Assembly: GCA_002422785.1 (NCBI GenBank)
Contig: DITK01000053.1
Span: 1 to 64,000 of the forward strand
DNA: 64,000 nt
From: Francisellaceae bacterium UBA6186
GTDB lineage: Bacteria; Pseudomonadota; Gammaproteobacteria; UBA6186; Azoamicaceae
Direction: 5' to 3'
Below are positions 26,440 through 35,139 of this stretch, piece after piece. Position numbers and translations under genes: made by a program. Below the pieces are notes generated by a model, which was not told the origin of the DNA, ran no database searches, and was given only the letters and a program-made list of their open reading frames with translations. The stretch's first letter is position 1; each line of letters starts with the position of its first letter.

Positions 26440-27207
26440 ATGAACAACCATACAATAATTCCCCTAATAAAAGTAGAAAATCTTAGTGTTAATTTTAATA
26501 ACAAAACAATATTAAAAAACATTAATTTTGAAATAATGCATCAACAAATTATTACCATAATAGGGCCAAATGGTGCTGGTAAATCAACCTTACTAAAAGC
26601 CATTTTAGGTTTTATTAAGCCATCTAGTGGAAAAATAATTACACATCCTAACTTAAAAATAGGATATATGCCACAAAAAATTTTTTTCTCGGAACAAATT
26701 CCTATCACTGTGATTAAATTTTTAAATTTAAACAACAACCTTAACATTAAAGAAAATATAGAATTAATACAATTGAATAAAGAATTAAATATCGAACAAT
26801 TATTAGATAAATCGATACATAGCCTATCTGGCGGAGAACTACAAAGAGTATTATTAGCTAAATCCTTACTTAATAAACCAAACTTATTAATACTCGATGA
26901 ACCAACTAAAAGTATCGACGTTAATGGCCAGGCGGAATTTTATAAATTATGCTCTAATTTACAAGAAAAACTACATTGCGCTATTATAATGGCGTCTCAT
27001 GACCTAAATATCGTAATGTCCGGGATTAATTTTGTGATCTGTTTAAACAAACATATTTGTTGCCACGGATTACCTGAAACAATTAGCCAACATAAAGAAT
27101 TTATTGAATTATTCGGCACCAACTTAAATAAACTAGCATTTTATGCCCACCACCATAACCACCAACACTTATTAAATGGAGATATTAAAGGGGAGAATAG
27201 TGACTGA
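26440..27207 (+). CDS. znuC: Zinc ABC transporter ATP-binding protein ZnuC
   Basis: ABC ATPase powering zinc import. Walker A is GPNGAGKST, the ABC signature LSGGELQRV, Walker B NLLILDEPTKSID and the H-loop MASHDLN. The C-terminus is His-rich (FYAHHHNHQH), as seen in several ZnuC proteins. znuB starts within the last 8 bases. Divergent from znuA. Confidence 0.93.
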   Translation: MNNHTIIPLIKVENLSVNFNNKTILKNINFEIMHQQIITIIGPNGAGKSTLLKAILGFIKPSSGKIITHPNLKIGYMPQKIFFSEQIPITVIKFLNLNNNLNIKENIELIQLNKELNIEQLLDKSIHSLSGGELQRVLLAKSLLNKPNLLILDEPTKSIDVNGQAEFYKLCSNLQEKLHCAIIMASHDLNIVMSGINFVICLNKHICCHGLPETISQHKEFIELFGTNLNKLAFYAHHHNHQHLLNGDIKGENSD

Positions 27208-28006
27208 TTTTATCATAAAAGCACTGCTCGCCGGTATTGGAATATCAATTATTTCAGGACCAATCGGCAGTTTAATGATCTGGCAACGCATGACATATTT
27301 TGGCGACACTATAGCCCACGCCTCCCTGCTGGGGATTAGCATTGCCACAATGTTCAATATTAATATATATTATGGATTAATTTTTACTTGTGTCATAATT
27401 GGAATAATTTTAACTATTCTTGCTACTAACAAAAAATTTACCAACGATACTACCCTTAGCATCCTGTCACATTCTGTATTTGCTGCAGGATTAGTTGCTG
27501 CCAGCTTACTAAAAAATACCAGAGTAGATCTTTTTTCATTCTTATGCGGAGATATTTTGTCAGTCACAAACTATGATCTAATTTTGATTTTTATAGTAGA
27601 TATTATCGTGCTTATTAGCTTATCGTTTTTGTGGGAAAAATTAGTTTTTATTACTATTAACCGAGAATTAGCTATCGTTGACGGAATAAAAGAATCTCAA
27701 ATACGTTGGATCTTTATTTTACTAGTATCTCTAATTTTTGCTGTATCAATAAGATTAGTTGGGATATTGCTAATCAATGGATTATTACTCATACCATGCT
27801 CTATCGCCAAAATTTGGTCCAAAAGCCCAACTCAAATGGCAATTTTAGGCAGCATATGCGGTTGCTTAACCATAATTTTGGGAATTATTGGGTCTTTACT
27901 TTGGAATGCACCCACGGGGCCCGCAATTGTCGTCAGCGCAGGTTTGTTATTTATGTTAAATATCCTTATAAAAACTGTAATCAAAAAATTTTTTATAGCA
28001 CATTAA
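27200..28006 (+). CDS. znuB: Zinc ABC transporter permease ZnuB
   Basis: Membrane permease of the ABC-3 family with about eight hydrophobic helices. Characteristic stretches are GPIGSLMIWQRMTYFGDTIA (near residue 20) and RLVGILLINGLLLIPCSIA. I chose the GTG at 27200, placed behind AAGGGGAG and overlapping the znuC stop by 8 bases; an ATG 24 bases upstream would need translation without a ribosome site. It completes the znuCB operon. The znu locus lacks zur nearby. Confidence 0.92.
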   Translation: MTDFIIKALLAGIGISIISGPIGSLMIWQRMTYFGDTIAHASLLGISIATMFNINIYYGLIFTCVIIGIILTILATNKKFTNDTTLSILSHSVFAAGLVAASLLKNTRVDLFSFLCGDILSVTNYDLILIFIVDIIVLISLSFLWEKLVFITINRELAIVDGIKESQIRWIFILLVSLIFAVSIRLVGILLINGLLLIPCSIAKIWSKSPTQMAILGSICGCLTIILGIIGSLLWNAPTGPAIVVSAGLLFMLNILIKTVIKKFFIAH

Positions 28007-28021
28007 CCCTGTAGGCAAAAT

Positions 28022-28040
28022 AATATAGCTATGCTATATT
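28022..28040 (+). repeat. Perfect inverted repeat upstream of the histone-like gene
   Basis: Eight-base arms (28022-28029, 28033-28040) flank a 3-base spacer about 55 bases before the start of the next gene and 16 bases after znuB. The arms are AT-rich (AATATAGC). It could be a weak stop for znuB or an operator for the histone-like gene. Confidence 0.4.
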
Positions 28041-28095
28041 AAATCATTATATTTATATTATGTTTTAAAATTTTTTAATTACAGGAGAATTTTGC

Positions 28096-28581
28096 ATGGC
28101 AGCAATAAAAAAAAGCGCTAAAAAACCACAACATAAAACTAAAAAAGTAGCAACAGCAAAAGCTAAAAAAACTCACCATACTAAACCAAGCGCATTAAAA
28201 AGCATTCTAAAAAGCGTAAAAAATGCGGTTAAACTCTCTCACACTCCTAAAAAGCTTCCACCATTAGAGAAAGTAAATAGTGCTTTTAATAAATCTCAAT
28301 TGATTTCCACCTTGGCAGAACGAGTGGATCTTAATAAAAAACAAGTTTCTGTAGTTATGGATGAATTTTGCAAAATTATGGGTGTCCACCTTAAAAGAGG
28401 CGGCCCAGAAAAATTTGTTTTACCCGGAGCTTTTAAAATCGTAGTTAGAAAAATTCCAGCTAAAAAAGCCCGTAACGGTGTTAATCCATTTACCGGACAA
28501 CCTACTGTTTTTAAAGCAAAACCTGCCTCTAGAAGAGTGAAAATTATCGCCCTCAAAAGCTTAAAAGACATGGCAGTATAA
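28096..28581 (+). CDS. HU-like histone protein with lysine-rich N-terminal tail
   Basis: DNA-binding protein with a ~65-residue Lys/Ala-rich tail (AAIKKSAKKPQHKTKKVATA and so on) and a C-terminal HU-like fold beginning FNKSQLISTLAERVDLNKKQ. The beta arm holds RNGVNPFTGQPTVFKAKPA. This fused architecture occurs in Legionella/Coxiella-type and some eukaryote-associated bacteria and resembles histone H1-like tails. A GGAGAA ribosome site precedes the ATG. It probably compacts DNA; whether the tail acts with host or bacterial chromatin is not visible. Confidence 0.85.
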   Translation: MAAIKKSAKKPQHKTKKVATAKAKKTHHTKPSALKSILKSVKNAVKLSHTPKKLPPLEKVNSAFNKSQLISTLAERVDLNKKQVSVVMDEFCKIMGVHLKRGGPEKFVLPGAFKIVVRKIPAKKARNGVNPFTGQPTVFKAKPASRRVKIIALKSLKDMAV

Positions 28582-28606
28582 TTTTTATCTAGCTTTCACC
28601 TCACGC

Positions 28607-28638
28607 AAGCTCCGTGATTGATATAATTCATGGAGCTT
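28607..28638. repeat. Hairpin after the histone-like gene
   Basis: Eleven-base arms (28607-28617 and 28628-28638) around a 10-base loop pair with a single G-U. The arms contain AAGCTCCGTGA and its near complement. There is no U-run, so it is not a standard terminator; it may protect the 3' end of the preceding mRNA. Confidence 0.5.
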
Positions 28639-28678
28639 ACGGCATGCTACTCTTGATCTGGTTACTTCATAAAAAGAA

Positions 28679-28706
28679 TTGACAAATGATGCCTAATTAA
28701 TATAGA
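28679..28706 (+). promoter_or_regulatory. Sigma-70 promoter for lptM-dapF
   Basis: TTGACA (28679-28684) is a perfect -35 box, followed by 16 bases and TATAGA (28701-28706). Transcription would start near 28713, giving a leader of about 12 bases to the lptM ATG at 28725. Confidence 0.6.
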
Positions 28707-28724
28707 TTTTCAATATATGTTTTT

Positions 28725-28859
28725 ATGGAATTTATTTTGAAAAAATCATTAATAATTATAGCTTATTTAACCCTAATATTATCAGGATGCGGACAAAGCG
28801 GTAGGTTATATTTACCTCATGAAGCTGAAAACAACAGCTCCAACAACCAAAATCCATGA
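28725..28859 (+). CDS. lptM: LPS-transport lipoprotein LptM (YifL-like), 44 aa
   Basis: This tiny lipoprotein has a hydrophobic signal followed by LSGC (lipobox Cys), then GQSGRLYLPHEAENNS, matching the LptM/YifL pattern GCGxxGPLYxP. LptM binds LptD-LptE and helps its disulfide maturation in E. coli. An ATG at 28725 and an in-frame TTG at 28737 are both possible. The stop overlaps dapF by four bases (ATGA), the usual lptM-dapF arrangement. No ribosome site is seen. Identity rests on the lipobox, the small size and synteny. Confidence 0.8.
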   Translation: MEFILKKSLIIIAYLTLILSGCGQSGRLYLPHEAENNSSNNQNP

Positions 28860-29671
28860 TAGTTAATTTTACTAAAATGCACTCTTTGGGTAATGATTTT
28901 ATAGTCATAGATGCTATCACCCAAAACATTAAGATACACAGTAATTACATAAAAAAAATTGCTGATCGCCATGTTGGCATCGGATGCGATCAGGTTATCT
29001 TATTAGAACCACCAATACACCCTACATCTGATTTTTATTATAAAATATATAATCCTAACGGTAAAATGGCCGAACAGTGTTTAAATGGAGCCAGATGTGC
29101 AGCCAGGTTTGCATTTGACTCGGCTCTTGTTAATAAAAAATTTATTACTGCAGATTGCTTTGCCGGAAAAATAACTTTTACTATAGAAGACAACCAATTA
29201 ATTACTGCTCATATAGAGAATACTAATCCAATTATCAATCCTATCTTATTAAAATTAGATAATTCTGATGTTGCGGGTCAGATATATAATTTATCTATCG
29301 GTAATCCACACGCAATATATTGGCTAAATAACCAAAATGAAGAACTCGATTTAGAACACGATAAATATATTATACTAGCTAACAACATCGCAGCTCAAGA
29401 AATGTTTGCACAAGGAATAAATATTGGTTTTGCTAAATTAATTGATTCTAGCAATATTCGATTGCGAGTTTTTGAACGAGGAGTAGGAGAAACTTTGTCA
29501 TGCGGCACCAATGCTGTAGCCACTTTTTTAGTTGCCAAACATCTAAGTTTAATTAAACATGAAGCCAATATTTTATTTAAATTGGGCCGACTACAAATAA
29601 AATTAGATAATAATAAATTAATAATTACTGGACCAGTTAACTCAGTATTCTCTGGAAAGTTCAAGATTTAA
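28856..29671 (+). CDS. dapF: Diaminopimelate epimerase
   Basis: Interconverts LL- and meso-diaminopimelate for lysine and peptidoglycan. Both catalytic cysteines are visible: Cys75 in MAEQCLNGARC and the second in TLSCGTNAVA. The start MIVNFTKMHSLGNDFIVID is the family N-terminus. Its 271 aa are normal. Cotranscribed with lptM from the promoter at 28679. Confidence 0.96.
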   Translation: MIVNFTKMHSLGNDFIVIDAITQNIKIHSNYIKKIADRHVGIGCDQVILLEPPIHPTSDFYYKIYNPNGKMAEQCLNGARCAARFAFDSALVNKKFITADCFAGKITFTIEDNQLITAHIENTNPIINPILLKLDNSDVAGQIYNLSIGNPHAIYWLNNQNEELDLEHDKYIILANNIAAQEMFAQGINIGFAKLIDSSNIRLRVFERGVGETLSCGTNAVATFLVAKHLSLIKHEANILFKLGRLQIKLDNNKLIITGPVNSVFSGKFKI

Positions 29672-29787
29672 AACAATATTAATTTTTTAACAAATGTTAT
29701 TAATGATTGCGTACCAAATATAAATCGCATAGTATAATATCGATAAACATGTATCTGTTTGTAAATATAATTATTAAGGAGTTGAGT

Positions 29788-31047
29788 ATGGTAAATAATA
29801 TTACAAATTACAAATCAATAAAAATAAATTTAGCTTTGGCTTTTGGATTAAGTATCCTGTCTTCTTTCTCAGCTTATGCTCATGATTCAGCGTATAAAGG
29901 ATTAAAATATGGCACTAAAACCGACCCCTATTGGTTATCGCTTAGTGGCGCATTAAAATTGGACCAAAGATTATTTTTCGGAGACAAACGCGGCCAATTA
30001 CATAACGGTGCCAGCATTAGAGAATTTAGTTTAGATGTGTCCGGTGGTATGGGTAAAGATGTTTCGGTGGCTTTAGGAGTAAGCTTTGACTCAGCAACAT
30101 CTAAAGTTAGCGTGGAAGACGCATACGTAACCTATACCGGTTATAAAGGCTTTGGAGAAAATTTCCAAGTATCTATCGGTAAAGTTAATCCTACCTTTTG
30201 CCTAGAAAATCATAGTAGCGGTAAATGGATTCCATTTTTAGAAAGAAGTTCTGTGACTACAGCTTTTAGACCAGATGCAGGGCTTGGTATCAGCGTTAAT
30301 AAATGGCAAGACGATTATTCATTAAATGCAACTATCACTCAACCAAAACCTAGCAATGTTACCAATGATGAAAAAGGCAACGAAGTTAAACATTCTGATC
30401 GTCTGCAATACAATGCTAGAGCTACCAAAGCGCATTTCTTTGGGGTTAACAAATTAGTGCAAGCTGGTATTTTTGGTCACTTTAAAGATGATGGACATAA
30501 TGGTTTAGAATTCTCTACCCCACCAGAAGCTAAGGCTAGACATTCAACTACTATGTTGCTTAATACTACAACCCCTGGAGATAAAGGACAAAGAATTAAG
30601 GCTAATAGCCATTACACTATTGGTGCTGAAATTTTAGCGCAAGACGGACCATTGAGCGGCGAAATTGAATATCAACACACTAAAGTTAATCGCGATCGAG
30701 GTCAACCAGGCGGCAATTTAAATTTCAAAGGTTATATAACAAACATTAACTATGTATTAACTGGAGAATCTCGTAATTTTAAAAATTCTAACGGTACTCT
30801 AGGACAAGTAATTCCTAACAGCACTAATGGAGCATGGGAAATATCTGGTCGTTATGATTATATAAATCTAAACGATAAAAATATAGTTGGTGGCGCAGCT
30901 CATCACATGGGTGTTGCTACAACTTGGTATGCAAACTATAATTTTTCTGTTACCGGAGAATATATTAGATCTAAAATTGCAAGAAGCTTTACTTTAGAAA
31001 AATTAAAAGTAGATACTATAGGAGCCAGATTACAACTTGTGTTTTAA
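29788..31047 (+). CDS. Phosphate-selective porin (OprO/OprP-like)
   Basis: Outer-membrane porin of about 420 residues with a signal peptide (residues 1-31, ending SAYA-H), followed by alternating beta-strand sequence, a YWLSLSGALKLDQRLFFGDK segment and a FSLDVSGGMGKDVSVALG stretch as in the OprO/OprP family. It ends LVF, with a terminal Phe for BAM recognition. The start at 29788 follows AAGGAG and is preferred over an upstream ORF extension. A TATAAT (29733-29738) lies 50 bases upstream. An intrinsic terminator follows at 31073. Confidence 0.8.
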   Translation: MVNNITNYKSIKINLALAFGLSILSSFSAYAHDSAYKGLKYGTKTDPYWLSLSGALKLDQRLFFGDKRGQLHNGASIREFSLDVSGGMGKDVSVALGVSFDSATSKVSVEDAYVTYTGYKGFGENFQVSIGKVNPTFCLENHSSGKWIPFLERSSVTTAFRPDAGLGISVNKWQDDYSLNATITQPKPSNVTNDEKGNEVKHSDRLQYNARATKAHFFGVNKLVQAGIFGHFKDDGHNGLEFSTPPEAKARHSTTMLLNTTTPGDKGQRIKANSHYTIGAEILAQDGPLSGEIEYQHTKVNRDRGQPGGNLNFKGYITNINYVLTGESRNFKNSNGTLGQVIPNSTNGAWEISGRYDYINLNDKNIVGGAAHHMGVATTWYANYNFSVTGEYIRSKIARSFTLEKLKVDTIGARLQLVF

Positions 31048-31597
31048 ATGGATAATTAAAACTTTCACAATTAAAACAGTGCAACATTATTTCAGATTGG
31101 TTGCACTGTTTTGTTTTTTAATATTACTCGGCTCTTTATTTATCGAACATGTTTTGATGATAGAACCCTGCATTCTTTGTACTATTCAAAGAATAATGTT
31201 TTTATTAATTCTAATCACATGTTTACTTGCCTTAATTACAAATATTTTATGCACTAAAAAACCAACTATTCAAAATACTATAACCTGGCTTTGTTTAACC
31301 ACTGTCGGTTTATACGCTATCGCCGGCACCTTAGTTGCTGCAAGACAGTCATGGTTACAAATTTTTGCTAAACTTAGCATTCCCAGCTGTAGTGGCGGGC
31401 TCACACAATTGTTAAAACAATATAGTTTTTTTAAGATTATCTCTATGGCTATTGAAGGCAAATTAGAATGTTCGGCTATTGGCATGAAAATTTTAGGATT
31501 ATCTTTAGCTAATTGGGGATTTATAAATTTTTTAATTATTTTATTATTTCAGCTGTTATTTATTTATAAATTTTTATCAACTCGAAAAAAAAATTAA
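31037..31597 (+). CDS. dsbB: Disulfide bond formation protein DsbB
   Basis: Inner-membrane quinone-linked oxidase that reoxidises DsbA. Four hydrophobic helices are visible. The first redox pair is Cys45/Cys48 in EPCILCTIQR, and the second pair is in the periplasmic loop (SIPSC and KLECSA). The N-terminus is uncertain: this TTG overlaps the porin, while GTG 31079 and TTG 31097 are later starts. A perfect terminator hairpin lies at 31073-31112 in this region. plsY ends in the last 4 bases on the other strand. DsbA is not in the window; DsbC is at 22.7 kb. Confidence 0.85.
   Translation: MCFKWIIKTFTIKTVQHYFRLVALFCFLILLGSLFIEHVLMIEPCILCTIQRIMFLLILITCLLALITNILCTKKPTIQNTITWLCLTTVGLYAIAGTLVAARQSWLQIFAKLSIPSCSGGLTQLLKQYSFFKIISMAIEGKLECSAIGMKILGLSLANWGFINFLIILLFQLLFIYKFLSTRKKN
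31073..31119 (+). terminator. Strong intrinsic terminator of the porin gene, inside the dsbB 5' region
   Basis: Thirteen-base arms (31073-31085 and 31100-31112) pair perfectly around a 14-base loop and are followed by GTTTTTTA. This is a near-ideal rho-independent terminator. It lies 25 bases after the porin stop, inside the 5' part of the dsbB frame, so dsbB expression would depend on read-through or on a promoter in the porin. Confidence 0.88.
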
Positions 31598-32214
31598 ATC
31601 TTACCTTCCGTGTGATTAAATAAATTTTGAATATTTTGCTTATGCTTCAACAAAATTAGCCCACCTAAAAAAATAATACAAATAGCGAACTCTGTAGGTA
31701 AATACAAGTTAGTTTTAATATGCAAAGACAATATACTTATTAATATAGCCACAATAACTGCACTAATAGCCGCTAAAGATGAAATTCTAAATACCATAAA
31801 TGTAACCACCCAAGTTATAAGACACAATAAAGATAATGGCCAATAAAGTGCCGATATTATCCCCAAAGTAATAGCCACCCCTTTACCCCCGCGAAAACTA
31901 AAAAATACTGGAAATAATTGTCCTAAAAAAACCGCCAAAGCCATTATTGCAACAACTAAATTAGGCATAGCTAATAATCTGGCAAACCATACAACAGCAC
32001 AGCCCTTCAATACATCTAATAACAATACGCTAAAGGCTAATTTTTTACCGGCTATTCGTAATACATTAGTTGTTCCTGGATTTTTAGAGCCTTGTGCTCT
32101 CGGATCTGGTAAATTGAATAATTTACATAATAAAATAGCGGTAGATATAGAGCCAAACAAATATACACAAATTATTAACATCAGCACTAATTTAATATTT
32201 AATGGAGTTACCAT
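31594..32214 (-). CDS. plsY: Glycerol-3-phosphate acyltransferase PlsY
   Basis: Transfers the acyl group of acyl-phosphate to glycerol-3-phosphate at the inner membrane. Six to seven hydrophobic helices and the motifs YLFGSISTAIL, DPRAQGSKNPGTTN and FFSFRGGKGVA are the family signatures. Start at 32214 gives the usual ~10 residues before the first motif; an upstream open frame would run into folB and is rejected. Its start codon overlaps the folB start codon on the opposite strand by 2 bases. Confidence 0.93.
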   Translation of the reverse strand: MVTPLNIKLVLMLIICVYLFGSISTAILLCKLFNLPDPRAQGSKNPGTTNVLRIAGKKLAFSVLLLDVLKGCAVVWFARLLAMPNLVVAIMALAVFLGQLFPVFFSFRGGKGVAITLGIISALYWPLSLLCLITWVVTFMVFRISSLAAISAVIVAILISILSLHIKTNLYLPTEFAICIIFLGGLILLKHKQNIQNLFNHTEGKI

Positions 32215-32602
32215 GATACACCAACACACAATACATAAAGATATAATTTTTATTAATGATTTGACGGTCAATACTACCATAGGCCAAGAAGTTTGGGAAA
32301 GAGAAATAAAAAAATCTATAGCTATCAGCACATCTATCATCACGAGTTTTGCAAATATTAATCAAAACAGCTTACTACCAACAAATATTGATCATAAATT
32401 ACTTATTAATTTAATTAATGAATTTTGTATTAATAATACTTTCACACTATTAGAATCATTAGTTATAGGTATAGAACAATTAATCGTTGCTAAATATTCA
32501 GAAAACATACTGGCTTTGCAAATTGATGCTAAGCAACTATTTCCAACAACTAATGTTAAAGACATCGGAGTCAGCATTGCAAGAACTTACACCAATCAGT
32601 AA
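32213..32602 (+). CDS. folB: Dihydroneopterin aldolase FolB
   Basis: Converts 7,8-dihydroneopterin to 6-hydroxymethyl-dihydropterin and glycolaldehyde in folate synthesis. Motifs: FINDLTVNTTIGQEVWEREI (N-terminus), the ATNIDHKLLINLI-like stretch, and ESLVIGIEQLI near the catalytic residues. About 129 aa, as usual. TGGAG at 32202-32206 supports the ATG at 32213. The next gene begins inside it. Confidence 0.9.
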   Translation: MIHQHTIHKDIIFINDLTVNTTIGQEVWEREIKKSIAISTSIITSFANINQNSLLPTNIDHKLLINLINEFCINNTFTLLESLVIGIEQLIVAKYSENILALQIDAKQLFPTTNVKDIGVSIARTYTNQ

Positions 32603-33710
32603 CAATTATAGCATTAAACTTTCTAATTATATTAAACAAAAAATTCATAAATCAGGCGGCATGATATCGTTTGCGACTTTTATGCAATCGGCGCTTTATG
32701 CCAAAAATTTAGGATATTATAACAATAAAGTTTGCGTAAAATTTGGGGAAAATGGCGACTTCATAACGGCTCCAATGTTAGGGGAACTATTCGCACATTG
32801 CGTTGCTAATCAATGTTCAGAAATTTTTAATAATATTACAGAACATAATATTTTAGAATTAGGATCTGGAGATGGACAATTAGCTTACCAATTGATTAAA
32901 CTATTAACATCAAAATCAATACCAAAATATAACAATATTCATCTTGACAATTATTTGATTTTAGAACCTAGCAAAGAATTACGACGTAGACAAAAAAAAT
33001 TATTGCTGAATAGCAATTTAGATCCCATCTATAAAAACAAACTTTATTGGATCGAAAAGTTACCAGAAAATTTCAAAGGAATCATATTGGCCAACGAAGT
33101 GCTAGATGCACTACCAGTACATTTATTTAAAATTCAAAACAATCAAATTTTTGAAATATCCGTAACTTTAAAAGAACATAATTTTTGTTTTATAACAACT
33201 AAAGCCCCTACCAATATTTTAAATAAAATAATCAAGCTACCAATAGCTAAATCTAATTATACTCAACAAGCCTATACCTCTGAAATTTGCTTGTTAATTC
33301 CAGATTTAATTCAATCATTATCTAAAAGTTTAAAACAAGGATCTATTTTACTGTTTGATTACGGATTTTTAGAGCATGAATATTATCATCCAGACAGATC
33401 TAGTGGTACTTTAATGTGTCATTATCGACACCAAACTCATACCGATCCATTTTTCTTACCAGGACTACAAGATATAACCGCCCATGTGGATTTTTCTATG
33501 GTTATCCAATCAGCTACCACCAACGGTCTTATAGTTGAATCATTTGCGTCATTAGCTAATTTTTTAATAGCGAATAATTTAGAATTTTTTTTTACGAGGC
33601 AAAGCAACAACACTAATCCATCATACAAAGTACATCAAGAACTTGGTGTTTTAATTTCTCCAGCTGAAATGGGCGAAATATTTAAAGTGTTACATTTGAA
33701 GAAAAAATAA
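32577..33710 (+). CDS. MidA/DUF185-family SAM-dependent methyltransferase
   Basis: MidA/NDUFAF7 homologue. The start I prefer is TTG 32577, placed 7 bases after a GGAG and overlapping folB by 26 bases; the conserved GGMISFATFMQSALYAKNLG begins soon after. The SAM motif is ILELGSGDGQLA, and NEVLDALPVH and LLFDYGF are typical family segments. In mitochondria NDUFAF7 methylates complex I Arg; the bacterial target is not known with certainty. The ORF could be read from 32487, which would be an unlikely N-terminus. Confidence 0.85.
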   Translation: MQELTPISNNYSIKLSNYIKQKIHKSGGMISFATFMQSALYAKNLGYYNNKVCVKFGENGDFITAPMLGELFAHCVANQCSEIFNNITEHNILELGSGDGQLAYQLIKLLTSKSIPKYNNIHLDNYLILEPSKELRRRQKKLLLNSNLDPIYKNKLYWIEKLPENFKGIILANEVLDALPVHLFKIQNNQIFEISVTLKEHNFCFITTKAPTNILNKIIKLPIAKSNYTQQAYTSEICLLIPDLIQSLSKSLKQGSILLFDYGFLEHEYYHPDRSSGTLMCHYRHQTHTDPFFLPGLQDITAHVDFSMVIQSATTNGLIVESFASLANFLIANNLEFFFTRQSNNTNPSYKVHQELGVLISPAEMGEIFKVLHLKKK

Positions 33711-33926
33711 TATGAATTATGTATAATTAAATTGCCATCCTTGGCAAACAACTTTCCTGTAATTATTAAATACAATATAATTTATTAACAATATTCAAAA
33801 CAATCATAAAAAGCAAGGCCTTATATAAAGCATGGCTATTATCCTACAAATAGTTCAGCCATCTCGCACAATATAACAATTATTTAGCTACAAGTAACTT
33901 ATATCTATCTACACTACAGTAATAGT

Positions 33927-34337
33927 ATGGAAAGTGTAACAAAATGTGTCAACCCGTGGTTGCAACAAAGACAAGAAATATTAATAATCCTGAATAATTT
34001 AGCACGATTATTACCTAACAGCTTAAATAAAGAGGATATTTGTTTAACTAATTTTTTTCAATTGTTAATAGACTATACTTGCGCAGGACATTTACAAATT
34101 TTTACTTTGTTAATAAAACAAAATGTAAAAAATTTCATATCAATCAAAAAAATATTACATCAAATAAATTATACCACTAATTCTATTATTAAATTTAATT
34201 ACAAGTTTAATAAATTCAAAAACATCTCTACGAATGACATCACAAAACTATTGGAACAGTTTGCTAATCGCATAGAATTAGAAGATTTATTATTAAATCA
34301 TCAGCCAACCACTATTCATAAAAACCAAATCAATTAG
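33927..34337 (+). CDS. rsd: Rsd/AlgQ-like anti-sigma-70 protein
   Basis: The pattern WLQQRQEILIILNNLARLLP ... LIDYTCAGHLQIFTLLI ... LEQFANRIELEDLLLNH follows Rsd/AlgQ, a helical protein that binds sigma-70 region 4 and favours alternative sigma factors such as RpoS. The total of 136 residues is slightly short (E. coli Rsd 158). A link to the rpoS gene in this window is plausible but not seen in the sequence. The 217 bases upstream contain only a small hairpin (33732-33747). Name given by family, not by function. Confidence 0.7.
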   Translation: MESVTKCVNPWLQQRQEILIILNNLARLLPNSLNKEDICLTNFFQLLIDYTCAGHLQIFTLLIKQNVKNFISIKKILHQINYTTNSIIKFNYKFNKFKNISTNDITKLLEQFANRIELEDLLLNHQPTTIHKNQIN

Positions 34338-35133
34338 TTATAGAGAATTCATTACTAATTTTTACAAAATCAGCAACAGTTAACTGTTCTGGACGGATCT
34401 TAGGATCTATCCCCAAATTATTTAAATCATTAGCACTACCATATTGTTTTAAGGCATTAGATAAAATTTTTCTTCTTTGACAAAATGCAGCTGTTACTAA
34501 TTTATAAAAATGATCATAATTATTAGCTTTATCAGGCAAAATTATGTGTGGTACAAAACGCACAAAACAAGACTCCACTTTAGGGGCCGGATTAAAAGCA
34601 TTACTGCCAACATGAAACATGATATTCATTTTAGCATGATATTGGGCCATAATACTGAGCCTACCATATTGTTTATTATTTGGGGCTGCGACTAATCGTT
34701 CTGCCACCTCTTTTTGCAATAAAAAATGCATGTCATCGACATGAACCGCATAAGAAAATAATTTAAATAATAATGGCGTAGAAATATTATAAGGCAAATT
34801 ACCAACAATTCTGACTTTATTATTATCTAATAAAGTCAAAAAATCTACTTGTAACACATTGTGATTTATGATCTTGACCTGATGATTAATGATCTCTGTT
34901 GCGAATTGATTGGTGAGTTTAGCACATAAACTATCGTCAATTTCGATTGCAATTAATTTGGCACAGTTTTGTATAATGTACGTTGTTATCGCCCCCAGCC
35001 CAGGTCCAATTTCTATTATACTTTGATCTTTCTTCAAATTAATCGTTGCAATAATTTGATTTATAACGGATTGATCAGTTAAAAAATTTTGTCCCAATTG
35101 TTTACGTGGCTTATGATTACTTGACAACAACAT
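34330..35133 (-). CDS. rsmA: 16S rRNA dimethyladenosine transferase RsmA (KsgA)
   Basis: Dimethylates the two adjacent adenines at the 3' end of 16S rRNA. Motif X FLTDQSVINQI, motif I IEIGPGLGAITTYI, IEIDDSLC, motif IV NLPYNIS and NPAPKVESCFVRF. Length 267 aa. It follows surA by 6 bases and overlaps the convergent rsd by 8 bases. Confidence 0.96.
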   Translation of the reverse strand: MLLSSNHKPRKQLGQNFLTDQSVINQIIATINLKKDQSIIEIGPGLGAITTYIIQNCAKLIAIEIDDSLCAKLTNQFATEIINHQVKIINHNVLQVDFLTLLDNNKVRIVGNLPYNISTPLLFKLFSYAVHVDDMHFLLQKEVAERLVAAPNNKQYGRLSIMAQYHAKMNIMFHVGSNAFNPAPKVESCFVRFVPHIILPDKANNYDHFYKLVTAAFCQRRKILSNALKQYGSANDLNNLGIDPKIRPEQLTVADFVKISNEFSITN

Positions 35134-35139
35134 GTATAA

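Noticed and set aside
28607..28638. Hairpin after the histone-like gene as an intrinsic terminator
   Set aside because: There is no downstream U-run; annotated only as a repeat.
32215..32343. Extension of plsY upstream into folB
   Set aside because: It would add 43 residues without a membrane topology signal and overlap folB coding sequence.
33732..33747. Six-pair hairpin after midA as a terminator
   Set aside because: The stem is short and no T-run follows, so it is not distinguishable from chance in AT-rich DNA.
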